Positions 44,464 through 56,538 are shown, counted from the first letter of the stretch. The stretch is 64,000 nt of DNA from Tetrapyrgos nigripes (GCA_013368315.1 JAACJM010000136.1:152859-216858); one strand, 5' to 3'. Numbers and translations: made by a program. The notes: generated by a model from the letters alone, not told the origin.

Positions 44464-46313
44464 ATGTTACGGTTTGCTCGATGTGCTCCTCGTAACGCAA
44501 GACTCTTTTCCTCCTCTACTCCGCTACACAGAGTCCGCTATGTCAGATTTGGGTCTCCTCCTCCTCCCCCCAATCCCAACGGCAGCAACAAACACCGAAG
44601 CGGCGGGTTCTTCGAGTCTGGGACATGGCCAGTCAAAGTCGGAGGAGTATTCGTTGGATTGGGGGGGTTGTATTATGTATCTCAGTGAGTATACCGTTGT
44701 GTATATGAAGGCGGAGATGCTAAGGAGGGTGTGTACGTAGTCTAGAACAAGTAGAGGAAACCGGAAGATGGAGATTTATGAACGTTAGTCCAGAGACAGA
44801 GGCTGAGGTGCGTTTCCCCACTTCTATTCCTTCCCCCCACTTTCTCTAATCCCATCCAGGTCGGTAAAATGTCCCGCTCCCAAATCACCCGACAATTCTC
44901 CTCTCAAATCCTCCCTTCCACCCATCCCCTCTCTCTCCACGTCCAACGTGTCGTCTTACAAATCCTCCAAGCCAATAACCTAGGCACCCTCAAAAACTCT
45001 CCCTTATCCCCCACCCAATCCCAACACCCCACACAACAACACTTCGACATCTTCCCCGACACCTACGGTGCTCCTTCCAACCCCTTCGAGCCTTCATCCT
45101 CGCATGGCGTCCTAGGCGGCTCAGGCGGGTACGGCTGGTCCGGGGCTCCCTCAGAAAAGACGGTACCTGATCAAGTCGCTGGGCCACAGAAGGAATGGGA
45201 GGTGATTGTAGTGGATAATAAAAAGATTGTGAATGCTGCTGCGACGCCGGGGACGGTGATTGTGTTTACCGGGATACTGCCGGTGTGTAAGGATGAGCAG
45301 GGGTTGGCGGCTGTATTGGCTCATGGTGAGTTTGTCGTATTTGGGGTTAGGGAGGTGTAGTTTTTGACGCGTTTTCTTTTTTCTATCTTTTCTTTCTCGG
45401 TTGGGTTGCGTTTTGTACCGTTCGTTGATATGGGTATGGGTATGGATATGAATATGGCTGCGTAGAGATTGGACACGTCGGTGCGTCTGCGTCTTGGTCT
45501 TATAACTACCCGTACTGACAATCTAATCTCTCTTCTTTTTCTCCCTGCTTCCTCTTCTTTAACCCATGCATCGTGCATTCCCGTCTCTCCCTCTCTCCCT
45601 CTCTCCGTCTCTCATTTCCTTGTCCCCCCACCTTTCACCTTTCCGTCTCTACTCGTCTCGTCCAACTATCATATCTCCAACTATCATATCTCTAACTATC
45701 ATCTCGTATCATATCTCTCGTCTACCCATCTACCCAGTCGCCCGTCACACCGGCGAACGCCTCTCCTCCCAAGTCATCTCCATCGCCCTCACCGTCTTCA
45801 TCTCAGCTACCCTCGCCTCAATCGGAATTGGTGATTATGGATTGTCAGCTTGGATAGAGGAGGTTGCGGTTGGGTTGCGTAATTCGAGAGTCATGGTGAG
45901 TAAAGTTTGAGTAAAGTCGTCTTTCTCTGGTTTGCCTCTAACTTGTTATTGTTACTTATATATCCTATACACTCACACTCACACTCACTCTTGGATAAAC
46001 GAAATACGATAACCAGGAAACCGAAGCCGATTTAATCGGACTACGCTTGATGAGTAAAGCGTGCTATGAACCTGATGCGTCGCCTGGGATGTTTTCTCGT
46101 TTGGGGAGGTTGGAAAGTCAAGGAGGAGGAGCAGGTGCGAGGGTCCCAGAGTTTTTGAGGACACATCCGACGAGTGAGACGAGAGTTAAAGTCCTCGAAT
46201 CCCATCTCCCAGAAGCGTATGATTTGTTTAATGCGAATCCGGAATGTGCGAAGATGAGAGAGTTTAGGGAGGTTAGTGGGAGGAGTGGGAAGCCGGTTGG
46301 GGCGTTTATATGA
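44464..46313 (+). CDS. OMA1: Mitochondrial metalloendopeptidase OMA1 (M48 family)
   Basis: Predicted inner-membrane zinc metallopeptidase OMA1, a stress-activated quality-control protease of mitochondria. The ATG at 44464 gives an Arg/Ser-rich presequence (MLRFARCAPRNARLFSSSTP) followed by a hydrophobic helix (VGGVFVGLGGLYYVSQ). The M48 domain includes KEWEVIVVDNKKIVNAAATP and FTGILPVCKDEQGLAAVLAH. The active-site HEIGH is assembled from three exons: CATG at the end of the exon closing at 45325, a 15-nt microexon at 45466-45480 (AGATTGGACACGTCG), and TCGCCCGTCAC from 45738. Together they read LAHEIGHVVARHTGERL in frame. A second hydrophobic region (ISIALTVFISATLASIG) follows, then ETEADLIGLRLMSKACY (third zinc ligand Glu) and a C-terminal RTHPTSETRVKVLESHLP. 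The stop is at 46313. Without the microexon the zinc site is lost. Confidence 0.9.
45466..45480 (+). other. OMA1: 15-nt microexon encoding the OMA1 zinc-binding core
   Basis: The preceding intron ends GCGTAG and the next begins GTGCGT. The microexon supplies E-I-G-H-V (with split first and last codons) between LAH and VARHTGE. Phase is exact on both sides. Confidence 0.88.
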
Positions 46314-46464
46314 GTATGAATATGAGTGGGTGGAGTGGGAAGGGGGGGTTGGAGTTGGGGGTTAGGATGTAAAGACTAAAGTAGGTGACAACAAGGCTAG
46401 AAAAAGGTGCTCCTACCCTCCTTTAGCCTTTAGTACTTTGTCGTTATGGGTGAAGAGTATACCA

Positions 46465-46589
46465 CAGTAAACTCCCTCTTAATGCATACGTTTTTGTACG
46501 ACGAAGCCCACTTTTACCTACCAAAGTCCTCTCTTAATGCATAGCTTTTGCCCTCGACCGAGGGGTATGCACTAAGAGGAAGTTTACTG
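46465..46589. mobile_element. 125-bp MITE with CAGTAAACT ends
   Basis: Arms CAGTAAACTCCCTCTTAATG and its near-complement at the other end (about 24 of 26 bases), with an extra internal copy of CTCTTAATGCATA. TA follows the right end; the left flank is CA, perhaps a mutated TA. CAGT ends with a TA target fit Tigger/pogo-type MITEs. It is adjacent to an HsbA relic. Confidence 0.75.
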
Positions 46590-46659
46590 TATATTATATA
46601 TCTCACCATACACACTAGTAGAATTAGATGGAATGGAACACCACCAGCTCACAATCACC

Positions 46660-46895
46660 AGCACAAACGATTGTAAGTCAGCCCTGCTAGTTATGGCTGT
46701 CTGGAACTCGCCTCTGATGTGGTCACAAAGGTCTTGCCCTGCGGTCTCACGGCTTGGCTGTGGAATAAAGGAGATGAAGGGTTAATGACTCTTATAGCAT
46801 GATCAAGAAGAGAAAGAAAACATACGTTCTCTAATGCACTGGCAAGACCCTCATAGACAACTCATAAGCCTGGTGAACTATTTCGACAGTGGCCG
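46660..46895 (-). pseudogene. HsbA-like relic, copy 4, 3' half only
   Basis: Minus-strand similarity to copy 3 (33 kb) over the end of exon 3 (YEGLASALEN), the intron with acceptor TTTATTCCACAG, and exon 4 (PSRETAGQDLCDHIRGEFQ, then TAITSRADLQ). Exons 1 and 2 are missing and exon 3 has frame damage. The arrangement matches copies 1 and 3, so this is a truncated paralogue rather than chance. Confidence 0.62.
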
Positions 46896-46913
46896 AAATA
46901 AGGGCGCGGTATA

Positions 46914-47145
46914 CACTGTGGGGTCCCCATAGCTGGATTTTCAGACTATCATAGGTTGATATGTCATAATCAACCTATGAACTCTGACATCCTATATCGT
47001 AGCTTAGAAACTAACCTACAAATCATGCTATTGTAGGTTACAAACTACCCTACCAATCAACCTATCTCAATGCCCAGAACAAATCATACTGAACCGTAAA
47101 AAAAAACCTATCATTGACTGAAGTTCAATCAATTTCTTTAGCGTG
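46914..47145. other. Spacer left of the Tnp2 gene
   Basis: Contains a small hairpin (arms ATAGGTTGAT and its complement, near 46964-46990) and a CACTG at about 46914 that could be the left end of the host Tnp2 element. No matching opposite end was found on the right. Confidence 0.35.
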
Positions 47146-49660
47146 TTATTCATCCTGGTCATATAAGGTACGCTTAAGTACACCACTACGATCAAATAAA
47201 ACCCATCCCCCTTTGTTCCGATTCTTCGCTCTGGCCATGAGACATTGCACACTCTCTATCCCAATGACATCCAACGGACCATAGCCGGAGTAGAAATACA
47301 TGTCCATTTCATGAAGTGGTTGGGTTTCGTCCAACTTACAGCCACGGATAGCGACAAGGCAAATCTCCTCTCCGGGATCCAGTTTCAACGCTGCGCAAGC
47401 TGCGGGATCTGTAAACCAAATCACGAAAATGCGTTCCAATTGACCATAGAAATCCCTCAAAACCATTTTCGGTCTGCGGTTTTTCATTCTTGCGTGAATA
47501 TCAACATAAGCTTCATACTGTAAGATTTGCATTTTAGATACTTGAGATGACTCGGATGTACTATAAAAAGACTAAAGCTCACCCGAATGAACGTCGCATC
47601 TCGACTATCTTCAGCACAGCTACCAACGCGAGATGCATAGATTGTTTCGCCTTCCTCTGAGTCAATTTGTTGAATACAACCCCAAACTTCAACCTGTGCT
47701 GATGTGAAATGCTGTCGTACGACTCGAATAGTTATACTCCGAGTGTTAAGTCGAGTTACGAGAGCCGCACATATGCTCGTAGTCAGACCTGCGGAGAGGT
47801 GCTGATCAGATGATGATGCTTTCGGTGGGCGGAGAAGCCATTCGGGATCTAGATTTTGGAAATGTCAGTTTGACGCTAGCACTCGTAGTGTAGGAAAGCT
47901 ACTCACTAGATCGAAGTCGTGAGGATCCCTGAGGGAGAATAACCTTAGGAGGCCCGAGCCGTAATTCTTCAATGACATTATATGCGAGCTTGATTTGCGT
48001 CAATTGAGCAATTTTAAGCACATAACGGTCCAGCGAACGATATGGATAACGACGGCTTCTGATGGCAGGCTGCAAGGAGCCACAGTACCGCTCCATCGGG
48101 AAAGCCCAGTAGCACCACACAGGGCCCATAGCCTCTATGCTATCAGCAATATGCAGAAGAGCATGAATTGTAAGGGGGCAAGTTGACACACGATCAGCTG
48201 AATGCTGGTAGTAGTACCTATCCGAAAAGTAATCACTAATTGGCAAAGGAAAAAGTCATGAGCAAACAGAAACATGCCTTTCGTACTTCTGAACCCACTT
48301 GACAAACCCCACTCGGATTTCGTCAACTTCATCAATTGTAATCTCAAATTGCAGACATTTGTTGAGCAATTTGACCAATGAGACAAAGTGGTCGTAATAC
48401 TTCTTTCCCAGCCTCTTCCGAAGCAAAATGGGTCCGAGGTATAATGTCCAGAAAGACCACATCTCCGCCGAAACATTGGCCTTTTCATTGGATAAATCCG
48501 GTACTCGCGCTCCAAAAGTGGAAGGAATGGTAGAACCAGAAGCGGCTGTCTCAGCCCCAATAGCCTGCCACACTGCTTTACTGATTGAGTAACTTTCCGA
48601 TCCGTCGTCAAGACCTTTGAACTCGCCAGTCCAGTGCAGAATAAGGTTTTTGACAAGGTTCTCCCATATGAGATGCATGAAGTTGTATGGGAATGACGTA
48701 GGAAAGATGAGGGAGTCCAGGAAAGATAATGCTGGTATCTCCTTAATGCCATAAGCACGAGCAAGCCTCTCTGCCCCAGCATTCGTAGTTGAAGCCTGGA
48801 CTTCAGCTGCTTGAGCGAGGAGTTGTAGATGGGTACGTGTAGGAAGGTTGGCTGGATCATAATGTTTTACCGCATCCTCGTCGTCGAGCCATTCTCGGTT
48901 CAAGGGAACATAGTGAGTGTTCGAATCAGGACCGACGACACCGAGAATAGAGCACATACGACACGGGGACTTGGCATTATGACCCTTCATGTGCATAAGC
49001 ATCGAAACCGCTGGAATGTCACCAAACACCACGATAAGATGTGCTCGCAATGGAAAAATGACATTGCTGAGAGCATCATAGGCCCGGACACCATGTGCTA
49101 GACGTGCGAGTTCTTCGAGGAGGGGCCACAAGAAGGAGTCGATGTCATGAGGCTTTTTAGGGCCCGGAATAACACCGAGGGAGAGAATGTTTTCGACATG
49201 GAAGCGAACATCGGGTGGAAGGTTATAGTTAAAAAGAATGAGTGGCCAGGCAGTCTTCTTGCGGTGTTTGTGGGGAGCGAAACCATCAGTCGAAAGTCCA
49301 AGCGCAATGTCACGGTCGTCTTCAAAGTACTTGTGTACCAAGTGCTCCTTATTGACGTGGACATGGCGGTGCAGAAGTTTCCGGTATGTAGAGCCGTCAA
49401 AAATATCGGAGACCTTCCCAGCCTCGTGTTTGTGATCCTTTGCACGGTACTGCATTTTCTGGGCCATGGCTTGACTTCGCATGAAAGCCTGGAGACGAGG
49501 GATGAGAGGAATGTAGGTAAATTGTTTCCGAGGTTTGCCATTGGGCCGGAATCGTGACTCATGGCAATATGGACAAGCGTCGAGTTCTGCATGGCGCCCA
49601 GTGTAGGCACAGCAAGAGTTTGGACAGCAGTCGGATATCCGAGGCTCTACTCCTGATAGT
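47146..49660 (-). pseudogene. Host Tnp2-type transposase, 3' part (gene split by an insertion)
   Basis: Transposase of the CACTA/EnSpm Tnp2 type (Transposase_21 domain plus a DUF4218-like C-terminus). From the break at 49660 the minus strand reads SGVEPRISDCCPNSCCAYTG and CPYCHESRFRPNGKPRKQF (zinc ribbon-like cysteines). It continues with DIALGLSTDGFAPHKHR, WPLILFNYNLPPDVRF, VIPGPKKPHDIDSFLWPLLE, HNAKSPCRMC and the FPYNFMHLIWENLVKNLI region. The C-terminal exons include CPLTIHALLHIADSIEAMGP and VWCYWAFPMERYCGSL. One intron (48277-48236, 42 nt) appears to use a GC donor. The stop is near 47146. The frame is otherwise open. The 5' continuation lies beyond 58391, after the nested element. Confidence 0.85.
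49658..49660. repeat. Target site duplication AGT, left copy
   Basis: AGT immediately before the CACTGCG end of the nested element. The same AGT follows the right end at 58392-58394. Confidence 0.85.
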
Positions 49661-49671
49661 CACTGCGTTTC
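49661..49671 (+). repeat. Left terminal inverted repeat, CACTA-like element
   Basis: CACTGCGTTTC, the exact reverse complement of 58381-58391. Confidence 0.88.
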
Positions 49672-49689
49672 TCAACAGTGTGGCCAGGC

Positions 49690-49970
49690 AGCGCTACGCC
49701 AAAACTACTCATGTAGGCAACCAATAATCAGAAACTAGTCCGAACGTAGCTATTTCTGGCTACTTTCTGGATTGGCCAGGTAGGCAGACCAAACAACGGC
49801 CGCTACGGCTGCTAGCAAACAGCATAGTCATCATTTACATCCATCCGACTTCCTAGGTAGTTGGCATTAGTTAATGCCTGGCCAGGTTCCAATTGTATCT
49901 GCCTACGCTCTTACTATCAACCGCTGCTACGGACGTAGTCCGATGAATTTCATTCCTTGCTACTTTCCGA
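49690..49970. promoter_or_regulatory. Left subterminal motif cluster
   Basis: GCTACG or CGTAGC cores at 49693, 49745, 49802 and 49925, plus related CTACGC, CGTAGT and GCTACTTTC variants in both orientations. By analogy with En/Spm, such clusters are binding sites for the element's own DNA-binding protein; that role is inferred here. Confidence 0.65.
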
Positions 49971-50004
49971 TGTCTAAATCAAATACCGTAAATTTATTTC
50001 ATTA

Positions 50005-50045
50005 TCGCGACACGACGCGACGCGACTTGGACGTGACGCGACACG
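50005..50045. repeat. GCGAC/ACGCG simple repeat
   Basis: Short tract of CGACACGACGCGACGCGAC-type units just inside the left subterminal cluster. Confidence 0.6.
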
Positions 50046-50310
50046 ATATGCTCATATATACATACATCTATTCCCTCTCAAATAGTCAAGATCTCCTAGT
50101 CAAATGCCGTAAAATCTCTGTTCATGCAACTGCAATCAGTGCTACACGCACAGAAAATTGAAGTAAAGTGTCATCACCTAACCAGGTACACAGTGGCCTG
50201 AATTTGTCCTCTGGCCTGCGGATGTACTCGCCTGTAGCCGACCTGCGAAAAGGCATAAAAGAAGGATTTAATAATTCGGTTGCTTAACTGTTATCGTTCG
50301 CACGACATTG

Positions 50311-52407
50311 ATGTTTGGGAGCACAAACCTCACCTTCGGAACTGTCGAGCCTGCTCCAAATACCTCTTCTCTGTCTACTATGCAGACACCACCTCCAAAA
50401 AATGTTCCTGGCAGCCAAACGAACAATGGCTTGAGCTTCTCGCCTGTATTCCACAGTCAGAACATGGGCACACCAGAAAATACCGATGCTGAACATACCA
50501 TGCAGCCATTTATGCAGCCCTCTCATTATGTGCGTGTTATGTTTGCACTCTACATTTCCATAAATGACCTATCGGCTTGTTGTCGACAGGGCCAGGGGAC
50601 AACCAATCAAATAGGTTTTCCAATGAGCATGTCGATGAGCATGATGGTATGGGATTGATAGGCGTAAACGATGAACTTGCGCTGACGATCTTGAAAAGCA
50701 ACATCAGGCACCTTCGGGTTTATCATACAATGAGAACGCACCGTTGAACAACTATAACAGGAACATCAATTATAGCTCCCAAGACCTCTTCGTGAGTACT
50801 GAAAAACTTGTTCTCTATGTGAGATGTCAATTAATATTCAAAACACTTCAGACGGTTAACAATTCCCTCACCATACCTCCAGCGGCTCCGACTCATCAGA
50901 TATCGGTGATGATGCAACAGATGCAAACTATGCATAACACCCTTCAGACGACACTCCAGACCCTTACGAAAACCCAGGAGAACTTGGACCGACTCTCTGC
51001 GGAAACAACAAGCCGATTTGAGCAGATTGAAAAGCTTCAGCAAGCATCTGAACCACCTACAAGACTTGGTGGCGCTGAGAGGGAGCCGTCAAGTGGAAAG
51101 GTGAAGAAAGGAAGGCGTAAGGTGCAGAAGAGTGTGATCCGAAATGAATATGAGCAGGAGATAAAGGTGAGTTTTATATTATTTGTCAAACAATCATTTG
51201 GGATTCTCACCTAGATACCCGTCTAGGTTGCAGTCCGAGAGTTCATGGCTGCCAAACTGGGCGTCAAATACACACCATCAGGGCTCGATAGTATCCCTGA
51301 TCCACTTGAAGTTGAAGATGGCGAAGCACTTCCGGTCAATGATCTTGGTGAAACACTTTTGCGTCCCAATTGGAAACACACTGCTTCTCATCCCATCAAT
51401 AAGCAGTTCATCAATGCTGTTGTTCAAGGTCTTGTGGCAAATGAGCAACATTTGGACGAAAATAAGGTATGCAATTTTACATACCTCGCAATAGAAAAGC
51501 CGCTGATGCAGTAAAAGAAACGGTTCTCGTTGATTTCTTCTCAGGAGCAGCGAGAAATGGTCCTAGCCTATTTTCTCAACATCAGGGCTCAATGGAATGA
51601 ACGTAACGACCTTGAGAAGATGGAAAAGGCAAAGAGGAATGACAAAGCAGCAAGGGAAAAGCAACGAAGGAAAAGAGTGAGTGTTAGATGTTATACAAAA
51701 CATATATCATGTCTCACCTTTTTAGATGGCCAATAATTGTCGTCAAGTTGTGGATGAAGTCAAAACAAAACTCGAAGAGGCATTTGGTGCTGGATCTGCA
51801 GATGGTTTAGGTGACATTATCGACACCGACAATTTCGACTCATGTCACAGTGACATTGGAGAGGCGACGAAGGAGGAATGGGATCAAGCAAAAGCAGCTG
51901 CGGGACTGGCCAATGTGAAGGGGGCACTGGAGGTACGCAGAAAGGAATATCTCAGTATCAAGGCAAGTACACATATCGAGGGTTGCATACCTGTGCGTTC
52001 ACTATCTCATTAACGTCCATGTTTAGATCCAGCGTATTCATCAACTCTTGATGAAAACCCAACGTGACAAGAGAACAAAACAACACCAGGACCGTACAAC
52101 TGACATGTTCAAAGGCCCCAAGGTCAATCACTTTCGAGGTGCCCCAGACCCTAATAAACCTGGTCTCACAAAAGCATTCATCAATCCAAAATGGGAAGAC
52201 AAGTATCGGAAGACAGCTGCTGATAGTCTTCACTTCCGTGATGACGACCAGGAGTGTCGTGTTCTTTCCCTTGAGATACCGGACAGTATGTTTGATCAGG
52301 AGGATTTGGATTGGCTTGCTGATGACGAAGACGACGAAGACGACAATGAGAAGGAGAACAACAGTACCGATGCTACAGTCAGTACTCAGCCTGCTATCAC
52401 AACTTAA
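50311..52407 (+). CDS. Element gene 1: coiled-coil protein with acidic tail
   Basis: The ATG at 50311 (MFGSTNLTFGTVEPAPNTSS) opens a Thr/Pro/Gln-rich N-terminus across four small exons. A coiled-coil follows (MMQQMQTMHNTLQTTLQTLT, then NLDRLSAETTSRFEQIEKL), then a basic patch SGKVKKGRRKVQKS. Later exons read REFMAAKLGVKYTPSGLDS and PNWKHTASHPINKQFINAV, then a helical basic region NDKAAREKQRRKR and the stretch NHFRGAPDPNKPGLTKAFINPK. The end is acidic (DDEDDEDDNEKENN). The stop is TAA, ending at 52407. All introns checked keep frame. It is convergent with the Tnp2 gene, 58 bases from its end. I recognise no domain. Its position inside the element and its charge pattern suggest a transposition accessory factor or DNA-binding partner, which is inference. 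Similar proteins appear, from memory, beside agaricomycete transposases. Confidence 0.7.
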
Positions 52408-52465
52408 TATTGTCGCCCATCCTGTAAATTTTATTTAGAATATAGTAGGTTAATGCATCGAGATG

Positions 52466-55400
52466 TTACTGTACCTTGTTGATAGTCACCGTTACCCAAA
52501 GCTTTGCATTGCCGATAGCTAGGTCAGCCAGAACGACATGACTCTTGATCAGGTTTAATGGAATGATGGTCCGGTCCAAGTTGTATTCCTGATGTCGCCA
52601 TAATGATGTCTTGAGATTGGCACTGAGGGTAGATCCATGAGTGAGCACCTTGCAAACTATAAAGGATACAGTACTTGACAAACCTCTGAGCCCAGTCCAA
52701 TTGCGGTGCTTCATCGGCACCACATGGTACCAACCAAGAGACACGTCCTAAATGATGGACTGTTGATAGTCCTGGCTGGTTGAGAACGATGATATCTGTC
52801 AGCTCGCCCACACGGTAACGTTGAGTATTGGTTAGATCTGCGACTGCAATAAGAGAGTTGATATTGGATGCACTACGACGTGAGGCCTGATAACGTCGAT
52901 GTCCGATGATTACATAGTCGAAGAAGACAGCAGTGGGCAAGAGAGGAATTGCAGGACCAGGTGAAGTAAAACTCCGGATAGCAAATGGAAGAGCGTTGGA
53001 CAAGTAATGGAATATTTCACTGTAGACCAAGGAATCCATTGTTTTCTCGGTGAAGAGGGCTCCAAGTTGGTAGTCCAGGCCACCTATGAAAGTTTGAGCT
53101 AGACGGAAACCATACCAATGAAGTGCGCACCGTCCTCTGACGCTTCGTCCAACTCACGCGACAGAGCCTGGACTGTCCCGCGGTCGTCAGCTGTAGCCTT
53201 GTACATAGCAGTGAGGCAGTTTTGAATGACTTGGTGTCCTGCTTGATACCTGGCGGCCATCTGTACCACGTCCAGTGAGATATGTGCTGTACTATTATTA
53301 TGTGACGGGGCTTACCACTCTGGACTGCTGGATTGTCCGATGAAATTCTCGGAAGAAAGACACTTCCAATTCACCTCCCGAATGATTGGAGCTGTTATAA
53401 TTCTTGAGTACCTTGTTAATTCTCTCAAAAAGAAATGTCCAGAATCCGTGAAGTGGACCAAAGTCCTCAACACATTCTGTAGTGTGGGTGCAGTAATGAT
53501 GGTTTGGCTTGATGGCAGTTGGACCATAGAGCTGAAGACGATACTAGTCAGTCAAGGTTTGGGCAAGATGGCTGTGCTGTACATACGTGGAGTAATTCCA
53601 TGCAATAAGAACGGAGGAGGGTGTCGGCTTCCTGTGCGTCCTCTTTCGTCAATTGATATGCCAATAGGATCTTGAGAGCAGCAGAAAGCTTGAAAAAGTT
53701 CTGAGGATCATCGGGGTGTAGGTTTGGCTGCCTTTGACTATCGTCTTCTTCGCCCGCTTCACTTTCTGCTGGGAGTTGAAAGTCTGCTGAGAAATCATTG
53801 TCGCCGTGCGGCTCCTCCTCTTGACGTGCTGCTTCAAAAAATTCCTGAATGCTTCTCAGTATGGGCTTCAAAATCCACAAGGATCCTCACCTCAGCCTGT
53901 CTTGTTCGCTTATGTTTACGGCCAGTCCGACGTGGAGGATTTGCTGCACGTTCTGCTTCCTGACGAGCTCTTCTGGCTGCTGCAGCAGCTTTGCGAGCTT
54001 GTACAGCGGCTTCAAAATCTCCCAGTCGACGAAGACGAATTTGTTCAGCTGCATTCTTGTCAGCAGCGGTACCGAATTCTTGCCAGATTTGAGGTATCTG
54101 TCCAAGGATACAATATGTGTCAGTGGGTTACGCAAGTATCTTTATAGATCATACCGCAATGGGACAAACAACGGTTGCTGCTATCAACCACTGATCAGCG
54201 GTCAGGGAACCGCCAGCTGGTTGTCCCATGAGTGTTGGCAATCTTCCTAGGTACGAGGGTATTTTTATCTATGTTTGTTAGTATCATGCATATTGATAGT
54301 ATTGTGAAACATACCTGAGATAAAATGTCATGAAAGCGCTTCAGCTCCTGTGTCTTTCTGAGGACTTTGAAGAGAATCCAAATACTATAGAAATGATTCT
54401 TGACGAGCCCTTGATAATAGTTAGGATCAGAGGTGACGAAAGACATTGAAAGAGAGAGACTTGCCCAGTAGTAAATTGTGCATAGGGTCAATAACGATCA
54501 TCCGGACACAATCAAAGTATGGGAGATGGTTTAATTCAGACCAACGTGCAGCATGTTGTTTGACGAAATCTTCTCGAGCCTTCTTGGTGTCAAGGTTTGA
54601 ATACTGGTGTCCATGGGCAGCATGTTGTCGATGGGTCCTCGGCATAAACGCTACAGTGGCGAAGCAGAGATATCAGATATACATATTATAAATGACAGAA
54701 AAAGATCGACCTGACCATTTTTCTGGAACGCAGCTGCTGTCGCTTTCTCAGAAAGCTTGATCCAACAGCGGGTGCAGAAGAAGGTATGGCTGTGAGAACC
54801 AAAACCACCAAGTTTGTGTGCGGCAGGTTTGTCACATATGACACAAATGAGGATGACTCGCACCAGACGGCCAAAGGGGAACTTGTTTGTTTTGACTATA
54901 AAGCCATGCCTCCACAAACGAAGTAGTTCATTGACGAGTATATGTAAGAAGAATTGAACCTGTTCACAGTCTTGCTCCTTTGGCCCAGGAAGGATTCCCC
55001 ATAATAAAATATTTGAGGTACGATACCTGTTTGGTGAAGTCAGCCCAGTAAAAAAGATAGACTGGATCACAACAGAACATACCGCAGATGAGGAGGAAGA
55101 TTGATGATATTGAGGGACATTGGACCGGAAGTATGAGAAGGCGAAATCATACTACGAAGATACGAGAACCTTCGAACATATGAGCTTACATGTTGGGTTA
55201 ATGCAAAAAAAGACTCACCAGTCAACTCCGAGACTCAGCCCAATCCGCAATTCATTGTGAGGAGGTGGATTCTCAAAGAAGCACCGTCCATCAGGGCCAG
55301 GTATAGTCTGGCATACCTTGCCATCAAAGTTGTCGGTGTAAACACCTGGAGAACGGGGCTTATTGCGCCAAGAGTCCAGGACTTCTTCTACCTCGGGTAC

Positions 55401-56366
55401 AGAAAGGATTTCACGAAGTTGTATCTCGACGCTTTTCCTTGCAAACTGCACCCGCGGTCTGTGGGAAGTGGTACCTGGTTTTGCGTGCTTGTCTCGGACT
55501 GCTCGCGTCTTGAAGAGATGGGGATTGCCAGGACATCGATGGCAGCGGTGGTGAGGAGAAGTTGATGATGGATGTGGCTCCAAGCACTCTGGACAACATG
55601 GAAGAATTTGAAAGTTAGGCTCTATGCCGAGATGGGAAAGGACGGTCTTCAAGGTGACAGAGGGAGTAAACAAGGGGTCCTGTGCTGCACCGAGGGTTTG
55701 AATAATCTGGAACACAACCACTAGGACAACGTTACATGCCACGAAGGGAAGTTTGCAGTATGTGTGCAGCCACGAGACGAGGAGATAGAGAAGGAATATT
55801 GGCGCTGGCGTGTTAGTAGCGTCGATAGAGCCGAATGAAGCTGGAAAGATATCGTCATCGCCGTCGTTGTGAGTATACTGGAATGGATCGGAGAAGTTGC
55901 CATTGGGTTCGACTGGATCTCCAACCTCGATAGCAAATGCCCCAGTGCCTGCACTGGAAGTGGGCATAGGTGGCACCTCCAAGTCCACGTTGTCCTCCTC
56001 CTCATCCACGTCGTTCCAAACGTCACCAATATCCTCATTGCTACTAGCTCCTGCATGCAAAGGTGGTTCTGTAGATGTCTGAGAAGACGCGGTAGGAATA
56101 GTTGATGTATCCTCTACCTGCTCCGAGAACGAATCTACAATACGAAAATCGTCTTCGAAGATATGCTGAAAAGGCTCCAATTGACTGTTTGTCACTTGGG
56201 ACGGCTGCAAAATTCGGGAAGGAGCAGGAGGAATGGGAGTTGCAGCGGAGGTTTTCGATAAACGATGTTTCAAGTCTTGCCTGTCATGATAGCTTCTGGT
56301 CTTTCTGGGTATTTTCCGGCCATTGCAATTGAACGTCGTGCAGTTGCATGCAATGAGGTTGACCAT
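52466..56366 (-). CDS. Element gene 2: Tnp2-type transposase
   Basis: CACTA/EnSpm Tnp2-family transposase. The start at 56366 (MVNLIACNCTTFNCNGRKIP) leads into a Ser/Pro/acidic region. A cysteine-rich segment (CCPECLEPH, then HHRCHRCPGNPHLFKTR) and VEEVLDSWRNKPRSPGVYTD follow. The core reads NLPPHLRYRTSNILLWGILP, GPKEQDCEQVQFFLHILVNE, ICVICDKPAAHKLGGFGSH, then CTRCW. Further exons give CVRMIVIDPMHNLLLG plus LVKNHFYSIWILFKVLRK, and YLGRLPTLMGQPAGGSLTAD plus QWLIAATVVCPIA. A basic linker (ARKAAAAARRARQEAERA) precedes a DUF4218-like end (HTTECVEDFGPLHGFWTFLF). The C-terminus NLIKSHVVLADLAIGNAKLW needs an intron of about 62 nt near 52640-52700 (GTTTGT donor). It is distinct from the host Tnp2 gene: the aligned cores differ strongly, so they are two subfamilies. 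Confidence 0.85.
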
Positions 56367-56538
56367 CTGTTTCTAACATGTCAGGAATGAACGGATCCAA
56401 CATCAAAAGGAACATCTACCGTGCAATCGCTTGAAGTTGGAAGTTTGGGTGTTTTCCTCTACCAGAACAGAAGCGGTCGTGTAGAAGAGTTGGAACAACA
56501 CATGACCGTTGTTGAAGAAGTGAACGATGTGGAGGTGT

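Noticed and set aside
56102..56332. Plus-strand frames overlapping the Tnp2 N-terminus
   Set aside because: Antisense shadows of the transposase exon, with no independent motif.
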